Origin: DATLYF01 sp035575095
GTDB taxonomy: Bacteria > Pseudomonadota > Gammaproteobacteria > Competibacterales > Competibacteraceae
Assembly: GCA_035575095.1 (NCBI GenBank)
Contig: DATLYF010000106.1
Coordinates: 1-62,747, forward strand
Reading direction: 5' to 3'
Length of the DNA stretch: 62,747 nt
Numbering within the stretch: the stretch's first letter is position 1; every line of letters starts with the position of its first letter. The position numbers and the translations under genes are program-made. Below the pieces are notes generated by a model. It did no database searches, was not told the DNA's origin, and worked only from the letters and a program-made list of their open reading frames with translations. This document shows, piece by piece, positions 8,222 to 16,001 of the stretch.

Positions 8222-8779
8222 TTATTCTGCCAGCGACAGGAAGGCGTCGCGTTCTTTCCAGCGTCCCTCACCGTCGGGAACGATCTCCCGCAGGTCGATG
8301 CGTTGTTCGGTGATGCTCAGGATCTTGCCGTGATCGCCACCCAGGTAATTGCCCGGGCGCACCCGGTGGACGATGCCGTCCGGGGCCTTGATCAGCGCCC
8401 ACAGGGTATCCTGGTTGATCTCCTTGAAGGTGCCCACCATGACCAGGGAGCCCAGGGCGAACTTCTCCAGTTCCTCGCGCGGACGGTTGGGATCGGGGCG
8501 GATGCCGTTGTCGATGGCCGCCAGTTCGGCCGCTTCCGCCTCCTTGACGAACTCGGCGACGGCGAACGGATTGCGCAGCCCCTGCGCTTCGTAGAGGAAG
8601 GGTTTGTAGGGCTCCACCTTGGGCAGTGGCTCCAGGGGCTTGCCCGATGCGGAAGCCTTGGTGGCGGCGACGAATTGCTGCAGATCCTGCAGCTGCGGCT
8701 CGGAACAGCCGGCCACGCCGACCAGCAAGAGAAGCGGCAGGATAGCGTTACGAAGCGATCGCGGATGGGGCGAGCTCAT
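8222..8779 (-). CDS. pilP: Type IV pilus inner-membrane lipoprotein PilP
   Basis: PilP links the PilN-PilO platform in the inner membrane to the PilQ secretin. The 185-residue product has a lipoprotein signal with lipobox VAGC (Cys25). A disordered stretch follows, then the beta-rich HR domain (FALGSLVMVGTFKE, VHRVRPGNYLGGDHGKI) that contacts PilQ. It lies 5 bp after pilO in the same operon. Confidence 0.96.
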   Translation of the reverse strand: MSSPHPRSLRNAILPLLLLVGVAGCSEPQLQDLQQFVAATKASASGKPLEPLPKVEPYKPFLYEAQGLRNPFAVAEFVKEAEAAELAAIDNGIRPDPNRPREELEKFALGSLVMVGTFKEINQDTLWALIKAPDGIVHRVRPGNYLGGDHGKILSITEQRIDLREIVPDGEGRWKERDAFLSLAE

Positions 8780-8784
8780 CGCGG

Positions 8785-9474
8785 TTAACCTCCCTGCTTC
8801 GGCTTGGCCTGGGCACCGGGCTGGGCGGCGTCGGTCAGGACGTCGGCTTCCTCGTTCTCCAGGTAGCGATAGGTCTGCAGCGTGGCGTCGATGATCAGTG
8901 GCGGATTCTCGCCATCCCCGGCATCGCTCTGGGCTTTTTGGCTGCCCGGCGTGGCGCGGGGATCGACCAGGGCGGAGGCTTCTACGGTGACGATACGCGA
9001 TAGCGCCGCGATGGTGCTGACGAAGGCGCCGAACTGATGATAATTGGCCCTGGCCTTGATAGTGATGGGCTTGGCCGCATAGAAGTCGCGCGGCTGCTCG
9101 GCCTCGGGGCGGAACAGCTCGAAGGCCAGACCGTTGACGCGCCCCGTTTTGGAGATGTCCTCCAGCAGGTCCGGCATCTCGGTGCTGGTGGGCAATTGCT
9201 TGAGCATGGTCTTGAGCATGCCCTGCAGCTCCGCGATCTGCTTGCGGTAGGCATCGAGGTTGGCCATCACCCCTTGCTTGCGCACGAAATCCTGCTTGAG
9301 CTTCTGCTCCTCCAGGCGCGCGTTGTCGAGCTGCGTCAGCAGGTCCTGGGCGTCGAAGTAGTAGCCCAGGCCGCCGACTGCGGCCATGACCAGCAGCACG
9401 CTGAACAGCTTGAGCGGCCAGGGCCAGATGCCGGCGTTGTTGAAGTCCAGGTTGTTGAGGTCGGACAGTTTCAT
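8785..9474 (-). CDS. pilO: Type IV pilus assembly protein PilO
   Basis: PilO pairs with PilN to form the inner-membrane alignment subcomplex of the pilus machine. The 229-residue protein has a short cytoplasmic start (MKLSDLNNLDFNNAGIWPWP), one membrane helix (about 22-42), a coiled coil, and a ferredoxin-like periplasmic domain. Its start overlaps the pilN stop by 4 bp, which suggests coupled translation. The carboxy end has a Lys/Gln/Ala tail somewhat longer than usual. Confidence 0.96.
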   Translation of the reverse strand: MKLSDLNNLDFNNAGIWPWPLKLFSVLLVMAAVGGLGYYFDAQDLLTQLDNARLEEQKLKQDFVRKQGVMANLDAYRKQIAELQGMLKTMLKQLPTSTEMPDLLEDISKTGRVNGLAFELFRPEAEQPRDFYAAKPITIKARANYHQFGAFVSTIAALSRIVTVEASALVDPRATPGSQKAQSDAGDGENPPLIIDATLQTYRYLENEEADVLTDAAQPGAQAKPKQGG

Positions 9475-10103
9475 GACTTGCCCCCCTGTTTGGCCTGGGC
9501 CGGCTTGCTCCTCTGCTTGGCCTGGACCGGCTTGCCGTCCTGCGCTTCCTCGGTCTTCTCGCCGGGCAGCTTCCAGGTGACCTTGAGCTCGAAGATGCTG
9601 GCCTTGACCTTGTTCACGTCCTTGTTCTCGATGACGGTCAGGGTCGGCTCGTTGAACAGCGGCGCGCTGCCGAGCTTGCGCATGAACTCCGAGACAACGA
9701 AGTTGGAGGCGGCGATGCCGGTGAGGGTGATCTCGCGCCCGGAGGTCTTGAACGAGGTCAGGTAGATGTCCTCGGGTAGGCGGCGCACCAGGGTGTCGTA
9801 CACCATGACCATACCCGGTCGGCTCTGCTGCAGGTTCTGGATGATCTCCAGGCGTGCCAGCAGGCTGGCCTTGATCTTGTCCAGGCGCTTGATCTCCTCC
9901 TCGGCCTTTTGCAGCTTGGTGATCTCGTCGCGCAGGAACTGGTTGCGTACCTGCTGGTTGTCGATCAGGTTGTTGATGTAGAGGTGGATCCCCACCACGC
10001 CGGCCGCCGCCGCCAGCACGCCGCCGGCGAGCATGTGCAGGAACTGGCGCTGTTGGCGGGCGCGACGGGCCTCGCGCCAGGGCAGGAGATTGATGCGCGT
10101 CAT
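9471..10103 (-). CDS. pilN: Type IV pilus assembly protein PilN
   Basis: PilN binds PilM in the cytoplasm through its conserved amino end, here MTRINLLPWREARR (the INLLPWR motif), and PilO in the periplasm. One membrane helix (about 22-44), a coiled coil and a small periplasmic fold follow. At 210 residues it is slightly long, with a repetitive Gln/Ala/Lys tail (KPVQAKQ, KPAQAKQ). It starts 1 bp after the pilM stop. Confidence 0.96.
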   Translation of the reverse strand: MTRINLLPWREARRARQQRQFLHMLAGGVLAAAAGVVGIHLYINNLIDNQQVRNQFLRDEITKLQKAEEEIKRLDKIKASLLARLEIIQNLQQSRPGMVMVYDTLVRRLPEDIYLTSFKTSGREITLTGIAASNFVVSEFMRKLGSAPLFNEPTLTVIENKDVNKVKASIFELKVTWKLPGEKTEEAQDGKPVQAKQRSKPAQAKQGGKS

Positions 10104-10104
10104 C

Positions 10105-11208
10105 TCACTCGAAGCTCCTCAGGGCCAGGCCACAGGCGACTGCGAACAGCGGGGCGTCACGCATCAGGCTGCGACGATTGACCCCTTTGGCACTGGCCAT
10201 CTGTTCGAAGGGATTGGCGACGAACGTGGGTATGCCGAGGCTGGCGGCCACGGCCTTGTCCAGTCCGTCGACGAGCGCGCCACCGCCGGTCAGCACGATG
10301 CGCTCCACCGTGTTGTAGTGGCTGGAGGAGAAGAAGAACTGCAGGGCGTTACCCACCTGTTCGGCCGTCGATTGCCGAAACGGCTCCAGGATGGTGATGG
10401 GATAGTCCTCGGCGATCTCGCCGGAGCGCTTGGCCAGCTCCGCCTTGTCCCGGGACAATCCGTAGGTATCGGCGATGGCCGTGGTCAGCTGTTCGCCGCC
10501 GAACGATTGCTCACGGGTAAAGATGACCCGTTCGCCCTGAAAGACGTACAAGGTGGTGATGGAAGCCCCGATGTCTACCACAGCGGTCGCGGAAGCGTGG
10601 CCGGTCCTGCCCGGGCGCATGCCTTTGCCGTCTTTGGTAGGGGCGCTGGCGGCCTCCTCCACCAGGCCGAGCAGCCCGAAGGTGTTCTCCAGGGCGTAGG
10701 CCTCCACATCCACCACCACCGGCTTGAGCCCGGCCTCCTTGAGGCACTCCTCGCGCAGATCCACGTTCTCCTTGCGGGAGGCCACCAGCATCACGTCCTG
10801 GCTGGTGCTGTCGGCCTTGGAGGTCCCCAGGATCTGGAAATCCATGTAGATTTCTTCCAGGGGAAAGGGAATGTACTGGGCGGCCTCGATCTGCAGATTG
10901 GTCTCGATCTCCTCCTCGCTGAAGGAGGCGGGCATGGGGATGGTGCGGGTGATGACGCTGGAGGTGGGGACGGCGACGGCGGCGCTCTTCAGCCGCGTCC
11001 CGGAGCTCTTGATCGCACGCTTGATGGCGCTGGCCACTTGCTCGGGATCGTTGGGATTGCGATCGGCCATCGCGCCTTCCGGCAATGCCTCGATGGCGAC
11101 GGCCTCGACCTGGAAGCGCTGTCCGCTGCGGCTCAGTTCGATCAGCTTGATCGCCGAAGGGCTGATGTCGATCCCCAGAAATCGTTCTTTTCGTTTGAAT
11201 AGGGACAC
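10105..11208 (-). CDS. pilM: Type IV pilus assembly ATPase-fold protein PilM
   Basis: PilM is a cytoplasmic actin-like protein that forms rings under the pilus platform and binds PilN. FLGIDISPSAIKLIEL at the amino end, VVDIGASITTLYVFQ in the middle and LTGGGALVDGLDKA near the end are the FtsA/PilM nucleotide-binding elements. It starts at a GTG (11208) with GGAAGA about 9 nt ahead. The 367-residue length is typical. It opens the pilMNOPQ operon. Confidence 0.97.
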   Translation of the reverse strand: MSLFKRKERFLGIDISPSAIKLIELSRSGQRFQVEAVAIEALPEGAMADRNPNDPEQVASAIKRAIKSSGTRLKSAAVAVPTSSVITRTIPMPASFSEEEIETNLQIEAAQYIPFPLEEIYMDFQILGTSKADSTSQDVMLVASRKENVDLREECLKEAGLKPVVVDVEAYALENTFGLLGLVEEAASAPTKDGKGMRPGRTGHASATAVVDIGASITTLYVFQGERVIFTREQSFGGEQLTTAIADTYGLSRDKAELAKRSGEIAEDYPITILEPFRQSTAEQVGNALQFFFSSSHYNTVERIVLTGGGALVDGLDKAVAASLGIPTFVANPFEQMASAKGVNRRSLMRDAPLFAVACGLALRSFE

Positions 11209-11351
11209 TGTTGTTATCTTCCATTCGAGAGGCTGTTACGCGGAGGATACAAGAATTTACAAATCCTCCACCAGTATGGGCGATGACACAGACCCTCGAT
11301 GCCCTGTTACAACATTATGGCGGGTTCCAAGAGACATGGCCACTTTGTTCT

Positions 11352-11370
11352 GTTGTATCAAAAATACAAC
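11352..11370. promoter_or_regulatory. 7-bp inverted repeat in the pilM divergent region
   Basis: GTTGTAT-N5-ATACAAC is a perfect dyad in the AT-richer 290-bp region between pilM and the divergent gene at 11499. Its size fits a dimeric repressor or activator site. No regulator is encoded beside it, so the link to pil control is inferred from position only. Confidence 0.35.
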
Positions 11371-11373
11371 TCG

Positions 11374-11402
11374 TTGTGGATATCCATATGATGTCGTAGA
11401 AA
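11374..11402 (+). promoter_or_regulatory. Weak sigma70-like promoter ahead of the gene at 11499
   Basis: TTGTGG (11374-11379) and TAGAAA (11397-11402) are 17 bp apart. Both boxes are partial. The spacing and the position just after the dyad at 11352-11370 are the only support. Confidence 0.25.
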
Positions 11403-11498
11403 TACCACTCATCCTGAGAATAGCCGTCCCGTAATGAATTGTGTGTTACCGGACCGTCTAACATGAGGAAAAGGCTCTCACGAACCGATGGTGCATGT

Positions 11499-12110
11499 AT
11501 GACGCTGAGGCAACGCGATGACGGCAGGCTGCGTACCCTGCTGGCCCAGGAATGCGCCCGCATCATGGCCGAGGAGGGCGTCAAGGACTTTGGGCTGGCC
11601 AAGCGCAAGGCGGCGGAACGCCTCGGCGTGACCAATCACGCCCGTATGCCGGGCAACGACGAGATCGAGCAGGCGCTGCTGGAATACCAGCGGCTGTTCA
11701 AGTCCTCCCGTCAGCCCGAGCAGTTGCGTAGCCTGCGTTTGATCGCGGTGCAGGCCATGCGCTTCCTGCAGCGCTTCCGCCCGCGCCTGGTGGGCTCGGT
11801 GCTGCATGGCAGCGCCGGTGCCCATTCCGATGTGAACCTGCACATCTTCGCCGATACCCCGGAGGAGGTGATGCTGTTTCTCATGGAACAGGGCATCCCT
11901 TTCGAGTCCTCCCAGCGGCGGCTGCGCTATGGCAAGGGTGATCCGGTCACCCGGCCGGTGCTCTCCTTCAGCGCCGACGGCGTTGCCATCGAGCTCACCG
12001 TATTCCCGCCCAAGGCGGAGCGGGAGGCGCCGCGCAGCCCGGTGGACGGCAAGCCGATGAAGCGTGCCGGTTTGGCGGCGGTCGAGGCACTGCTACGGGA
12101 ACCCGCCTGA
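11499..12110 (+). CDS. Nucleotidyltransferase-fold-like protein, function unknown
   Basis: A 203-residue cytoplasmic protein (from the ATG at 11499; in-frame starts at 11463 and 11439 are also open and no start has a clear ribosome site). The amino half is helical (LLAQECARIMAEEGVKDF, then a region ending NDEIEQALLEYQRLF). The carboxy half holds GSVLHGSAGAHSDVNLHIF, which resembles the GS-x-G-x-SD-h-DL signature of DNA polymerase beta-like nucleotidyltransferases. An Asn stands where the second metal-binding Asp is expected, so activity is doubtful. It stands alone and converges on gltA across a shared terminator. Confidence 0.7.
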   Translation: MTLRQRDDGRLRTLLAQECARIMAEEGVKDFGLAKRKAAERLGVTNHARMPGNDEIEQALLEYQRLFKSSRQPEQLRSLRLIAVQAMRFLQRFRPRLVGSVLHGSAGAHSDVNLHIFADTPEEVMLFLMEQGIPFESSQRRLRYGKGDPVTRPVLSFSADGVAIELTVFPPKAEREAPRSPVDGKPMKRAGLAAVEALLREPA

Positions 12111-12132
12111 GGTCGGGTAAGGCGGAAATAAA

Positions 12133-12158
12133 GAAAGGCGACCCGCAGGTCGCCTTTC
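12133..12158. terminator. Bidirectional terminator between the gene at 11499 and gltA
   Basis: GAAAGGCGACC and GGTCGCCTTTC form a perfect 11-bp stem with a 4-nt loop (CGCA). The outer A/T pairs give short T runs on both strands, so it can end transcripts from both converging genes. Confidence 0.8.
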
Positions 12159-12180
12159 CCTTGCCGTCGGGCGCAGCGGC

Positions 12181-13470
12181 TCAGCGCTCGGCGATATCCG
12201 GCACGGCGCGCTTGGCGGCGCCCACGTAGAGCTGGCGCGGGCGGCCGATTTTCTTGGCCGGATCGGAGATCATCTCGATCCAGTGGGCGATCCAGCCGGC
12301 GGTGCGGGCGATGGCGAACATGGGCGTGAACATGTTCACCGGGATGCCCAGGGCGGCGTAGATGATGCCCGAGTAGAAGTCGACGTTGGGGTACAGCTTG
12401 CGCTCGATGAAGTATTCGTCCTGGAGGGCGATTTCTTCCAGGCGCATGGCCAGTTCCATGCGCGGATCGTTGCCGTACTTGGCCAGCACCTGGTGGCAGA
12501 TCTCCTTGATGATCTTGGCGCGCGGGTCGAAGTTCTTGTAGACGCGGTGACCGAAGCCCATCAGGCGCACGCCGCTGTGCTTGTCCTTGACCTTGGCGAT
12601 GAAGCCGTCGATGTTCTTGACGTCGCCGATCTCGTCCAGCATGTGCAGCACCGCCTCGTTGGCGCCGCCGTGGGCCGGGCCCCACAGGCAGGCGATGCCG
12701 GCGGCGATGGCGGCATAGGGATTGGTATCGCTCGATCCGGCCAGGCGCACGGTGGAGGTGGAGGCGTTCTGCTCGTGGTCGGCGTGCAGGATGAACAGCA
12801 CGTCCAGGGCCCGCTCCGCCACCGGGTCCACCTCGTAGGGCTCGCAGGGCACGGCGAACATCATGTGCAACAGGTTGCCGCAGTAGCTGAGGCGGTTCTG
12901 CGGGTACATGAACGGCTGGCCGATGCTGTGCTTGTAGCAGGCCGCGGCGATGGTGGGAATCTTGGCGATCAGGCGGTGGGCGGTGATCTTGCGGTGCTCG
13001 GGATTCCGGATATCGAGCTTGTCGTGGTAGAAGCCGGCCAGCGAACCCACCACGCCGGTCAGCATCGCCATGGGATGAGCGTCGTAACGGAACCCGTCGA
13101 AGAAGGCGCGCAGGTTCTCGTTCATCATGGTGTGCTGGGAGATGGTGCGGGTGAAGTCCCTGAGCTGCTCGGCGTTGGGCAGCGCACCGTTGAGCAGCAG
13201 ATAGCTCACTTCCAGGAACGAGCACCGCTCAGCCAGTTGCTCGATGGGATAGCCGCGGTAGAGCAGCTCGCCCTTGTCGCCGTCCAGATAGGTGATGGTG
13301 CTCTTGCAGCTGGCGGTGGAGACGAAGCCCGGATCGTAGGTAAAGTAGCCGAATTCCTTGTGCAGCGTGCCGATATCAACCACAGGTTCGCCGTGGGTAG
13401 GCTGATAAACCGGCATCTCCACGCTCTTGCCGGTCTGGTTATCCGTGATGGTGACAGTAGCATTGGACAT
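12181..13470 (-). CDS. gltA: Citrate synthase (type II, hexameric)
   Basis: GltA condenses acetyl-CoA and oxaloacetate to citrate at the entry of the citrate cycle. The 429-residue length and the amino-terminal beta domain (ITDNQTGKSVEMPVYQPTHG) are typical of the NADH-regulated hexameric enzyme of gammaproteobacteria. GPAHGGANEAVL and MGFGHRVYKNFDPRA carry the two catalytic histidines, and a DFYSGI region carries the catalytic Asp. GGAGGTTGCCGA precedes the ATG. It is monocistronic, bounded by terminators on both sides. Confidence 0.98.
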   Translation of the reverse strand: MSNATVTITDNQTGKSVEMPVYQPTHGEPVVDIGTLHKEFGYFTYDPGFVSTASCKSTITYLDGDKGELLYRGYPIEQLAERCSFLEVSYLLLNGALPNAEQLRDFTRTISQHTMMNENLRAFFDGFRYDAHPMAMLTGVVGSLAGFYHDKLDIRNPEHRKITAHRLIAKIPTIAAACYKHSIGQPFMYPQNRLSYCGNLLHMMFAVPCEPYEVDPVAERALDVLFILHADHEQNASTSTVRLAGSSDTNPYAAIAAGIACLWGPAHGGANEAVLHMLDEIGDVKNIDGFIAKVKDKHSGVRLMGFGHRVYKNFDPRAKIIKEICHQVLAKYGNDPRMELAMRLEEIALQDEYFIERKLYPNVDFYSGIIYAALGIPVNMFTPMFAIARTAGWIAHWIEMISDPAKKIGRPRQLYVGAAKRAVPDIAER

Positions 13471-13712
13471 TCGGCAACCTCCACAAGTTGTTGAGTTGTG
13501 TTAGCAATGCGCCGCCGTGAGACCGGATGGGGCTGAGGTCCGTCCGATCCGCGGCACGAGCGGCCGCACTGTGCTCCCAGGCACCGCCGGGTATGGCGCG
13601 ACGTGGGGAAGAGGTTGGAACAGCGTGGGTTCAGGAGGTGAGACAGGACGATGCAAACCCCGACCCCGCCCGAAAGCGCCAGCATGGTACTGCATCGGGC
13701 CGGTTTTGTCTC

Positions 13713-13742
13713 GGTATATTTTGCAACGCACCACGATGTGAA
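13713..13742 (-). promoter_or_regulatory. Putative gltA promoter
   Basis: On the minus strand TTCACA (-35, 13737-13742) and TATACC (-10, 13713-13718) are 18 bp apart. It lies just downstream of the bL31B terminator and gives a leader of about 235 nt. Confidence 0.4.
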
Positions 13743-13762
13743 ATACGAAACGCCGCGCACAC

Positions 13763-13792
13763 GAAAAAGGCATCCCGGAGGATGCCTTTTTC
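13763..13792. terminator. Strong intrinsic terminator after bL31B
   Basis: GAAAAAGGCATCC and GGATGCCTTTTTC form a perfect 13-bp stem with a CGGA loop. The A/T base of the stem gives a T run on either strand. It lies 20 bp after the bL31B stop codon. Confidence 0.85.
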
Positions 13793-13812
13793 GCGCAGAC
13801 GCGGGTAGCGCC

Positions 13813-14058
13813 TCAGGACAGACCGTACTTGCGGCGGAAGCGGTCGACACGGCCGGCGGTATCGACGATCTTCTGCTTGCCGGTATAGAAGGGATGGGAG
13901 GCGCTGGATACTTCCACCTTGACCAGCGGATATTCCTTGCCGTCGCTCCAGGTGATGGTCTCCTTGGTCTTGATGGTGGAACGGGTCAGGAAGGCGAAGT
14001 CGGTGGAGACGTCCTGGAACACCACTTCGCGGTACTCGGGGTGGATGCCTTTCTTCAT
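13813..14058 (-). CDS. rpmE2: Ribosomal protein bL31, type B (zinc-free)
   Basis: An 81-residue large-subunit protein that bridges the two ribosomal subunits. MKKGIHPEYREVVFQD and the end VDRFRRKYG identify the type B paralogue. It lacks the Cys motif of the zinc-binding form, so it can serve when zinc is short; in many bacteria type B is repressed by Zur. No clear Zur box was recognised upstream. It has its own promoter and a hairpin-rich leader, and is single-gene. Confidence 0.97.
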   Translation of the reverse strand: MKKGIHPEYREVVFQDVSTDFAFLTRSTIKTKETITWSDGKEYPLVKVEVSSASHPFYTGKQKIVDTAGRVDRFRRKYGLS

Positions 14059-14085
14059 GATCGCTAAACCCTGTCGACGAATCGG

Positions 14086-14124
14086 GTCCGTTCGGCGGAC
14101 GCCGGTGTTTGCTCAACACACCGG
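14086..14124 (-). promoter_or_regulatory. Paired hairpins in the bL31B leader
   Basis: The roughly 95-nt leader of the bL31B gene contains a perfect 7-bp stem (CCGGTGT/ACACCGG, 14102-14124, 9-nt loop). Directly after it in the transcript comes a 5-bp stem (GTCCG/CGGAC, 14086-14100). Ribosomal-protein leaders often bind their own product. That role here is inferred only. Confidence 0.35.
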
Positions 14125-14159
14125 ACGCCACCCGGTGCCCTAAGTGCTTGAAACGCGCA

Positions 14160-14188
14160 ATGATAGGCGCAGTGTCGGAGGATTGCAA
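14160..14188 (-). promoter_or_regulatory. Promoter for bL31B
   Basis: On the minus strand TTGCAA (-35, 14183-14188) and TATCAT (-10, 14160-14165) are exactly 17 bp apart. It faces away from the rimO promoter at 14209-14237. Confidence 0.55.
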
Positions 14189-14208
14189 GAAAGGTCCGGT
14201 GCTTCCCC

Positions 14209-14237
14209 TTGCACTGCGCTCGGGCATTGTGTATAAG
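14209..14237 (+). promoter_or_regulatory. Promoter for rimO
   Basis: TTGCAC (14209-14214) and TATAAG (14232-14237) are 17 bp apart, about 40 bp before the rimO start, and divergent from the bL31B promoter. Confidence 0.5.
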
Positions 14238-14278
14238 CCCGCCACTTCGTATTCCTAAGCATCGGTGTGAAAAGCGAA

Positions 14279-15601
14279 ATGTCCCTGCAAGAGCCCAAGG
14301 TCGGTTTCGTCAGCCTCGGCTGCCCCAAGGCGCTGGTCGACTCCGAACAGATCCTCACCCGGTTGCGCGCCGAGGGCTACGGCATCGTCGGCAGCTACGA
14401 CCAGGCCGATCTGGTGGTGGTCAATACCTGCAGCTTCATCGAGTCGGCGGTGGCGGAATCCCTGGAGGCTATCGGCGAGGCCCTGTCCGAGAATGGCAAG
14501 GTCATCGTCACCGGCTGTCTAGGCGCACGCGCGGAGGTGATCCGCAAGGCCCATCCCAAGGTGCTGGCGGTGACCGGCCCGCACGCCTTCGATGCGGTAA
14601 TGGATGCGGTGCACCGACACCTGCCCAAGCCCCACGACCCCTACACCGATCTCGTCCCGCCCCAGGGCATCAAGCTCACCCCGCGCCACTACGCCTATCT
14701 GAAGATCGCGGAAGGCTGCAACCACCGCTGCACCTTCTGCATCATCCCCTCGCTGCGCGGCGACCTGGTCAGCTACCCGGTGGGAGAAGTGCTGCGCCAG
14801 GCGGAGAGCCTAGTCAAGGCTGGGGTCAAGGAGCTGCTGGTGATTTCCCAGGACACCAGCGCCTATGGGGTGGACGTGCGCTACCGCACCGGCTTCTGGA
14901 ACGGCCGTCCGGTCAAGACGCGCATGAGCGAGCTGTGCCAGGCCCTGGGTTCGCTCGGTGCCTGGGTGCGGCTGCACTACGTCTATCCCTACCCGCACGT
15001 CGACGAGGTCATTCCGCTGATGGCCGAGGGCAAGATCCTGCCCTATCTGGACGTGCCGCTGCAGCATGCCAGCCCGCGCGTGCTCAAGGCCATGAGGCGT
15101 CCAGCCAACGCCGAGGATACCCTGGCGCGCATCCGCTGCTGGCGCGAGATCTGCCCGGAGCTGACCCTGCGCTCGACCTTCATCGTCGGCTTCCCCGGTG
15201 AGACTGAAGCGGATTTCCAGTTGCTGCTGGATTTCCTGGAGGAGGCCCAGTTGGACCGGGTAGGCTGCTTCACCTACTCACCGGTGGAAGGGGCGGCGGC
15301 CAACGCCTTGCCCGGTGCCATGCCCGAGGCGCTCAAGGCGGAGCGCCAGGCGCGCTTCATGGAGGTGCAGGCGCGGATCAGCGCCGCCAAGCTCCAGGCC
15401 AAGATCGGCCGCGAGCTGACCGTGCTGGTGGATGGCCACGACGAGCAAGGCTGGGCCGTCGCCCGCTCCAGCGCCGAGGCCCCGGAGATCGATGGCCTGG
15501 TATACATCGCCGATGGGGGCGGATTGAAGATCGGCGAATTCGCCCGGGTGCGGGTCAACGACGCCGACGAGCACGACCTCTACGCCGAGCCCGTCGGCTG
15601 A
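14279..15601 (+). CDS. rimO: Ribosomal protein uS12 methylthiotransferase RimO
   Basis: RimO adds a methylthio group to Asp88 of ribosomal protein uS12 using two 4Fe-4S clusters and S-adenosylmethionine. The amino-terminal UPF0004 domain has its three cluster cysteines in LGCPKA, VNTCSF and VTGCLG. The radical-SAM triad is CNHRCTFC near residue 150. A TRAM domain closes the protein. The ATG at 14279 (MSLQEPKVGFVSLGCPK) matches the usual amino end; a GTG four codons earlier is also open. Length 440 residues, normal. Confidence 0.96.
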   Translation: MSLQEPKVGFVSLGCPKALVDSEQILTRLRAEGYGIVGSYDQADLVVVNTCSFIESAVAESLEAIGEALSENGKVIVTGCLGARAEVIRKAHPKVLAVTGPHAFDAVMDAVHRHLPKPHDPYTDLVPPQGIKLTPRHYAYLKIAEGCNHRCTFCIIPSLRGDLVSYPVGEVLRQAESLVKAGVKELLVISQDTSAYGVDVRYRTGFWNGRPVKTRMSELCQALGSLGAWVRLHYVYPYPHVDEVIPLMAEGKILPYLDVPLQHASPRVLKAMRRPANAEDTLARIRCWREICPELTLRSTFIVGFPGETEADFQLLLDFLEEAQLDRVGCFTYSPVEGAAANALPGAMPEALKAERQARFMEVQARISAAKLQAKIGRELTVLVDGHDEQGWAVARSSAEAPEIDGLVYIADGGGLKIGEFARVRVNDADEHDLYAEPVG

Positions 15602-15616
15602 GCAGCAGCGCCGGCC

Positions 15617-15856
15617 TCAGCAGGGCTCGGCGCGGATGATCCGGTCCAGGCGCAGCTCCAGGATCTGGTCGTCTTCGGTGCGCACCCGCAGATATTCGAC
15701 GTGCTGCCGAGTGTTGAGATCGAGCGGCAACAGGCGCTGCAGGTGGGGGTTGCCGTCGCTGTCGCGCCAGGCCACCTTCAGCGCCTGATGGTGCAGGATG
15801 GCCAGCTCGTAGCGACTGTACAGGTCACAGTCTATCGGGATGTATTCATCGCTCAT
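15617..15856 (-). CDS. rof: Rho-binding antiterminator, Rof (YaeO) family
   Basis: A 79-residue cytoplasmic protein that resembles E. coli Rof along its whole length: MSDEYIPIDCDLYSRYELA at the start, then VEYLRVRTED and LELRLDRI at the end. Rof binds Rho and blocks its loading on RNA. It lies 15 bp after rimO and converges on it, with no terminator visible between them. The product is short and diverged, so the assignment rests on this motif pattern. Confidence 0.8.
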   Translation of the reverse strand: MSDEYIPIDCDLYSRYELAILHHQALKVAWRDSDGNPHLQRLLPLDLNTRQHVEYLRVRTEDDQILELRLDRIIRAEPC

Positions 15857-16001
15857 AGGATCAACCGCCTGGTTTCTGCGATGCTCCCTGATCGCACTTG
15901 CTCATGCCGGGGGCCTTTCCCCCTTTTCTCAAGGATAGACCCCACCTATCGAGGATGACAGCACTGTAACCGGAGGGGCCCGACGGCATGATGCCCTCGC
16001 T

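Larger units (their letters stand above)
13471..13812. other. Intergenic region between bL31B and gltA
   Basis: This 342-bp region holds the strong terminator of the bL31B gene (13763-13792), a likely gltA promoter (13713-13742) and a GC-rich leader of about 235 nt before the gltA start. Short open frames here look like chance: they have no ribosome sites and no recognisable domains. Confidence 0.6.
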
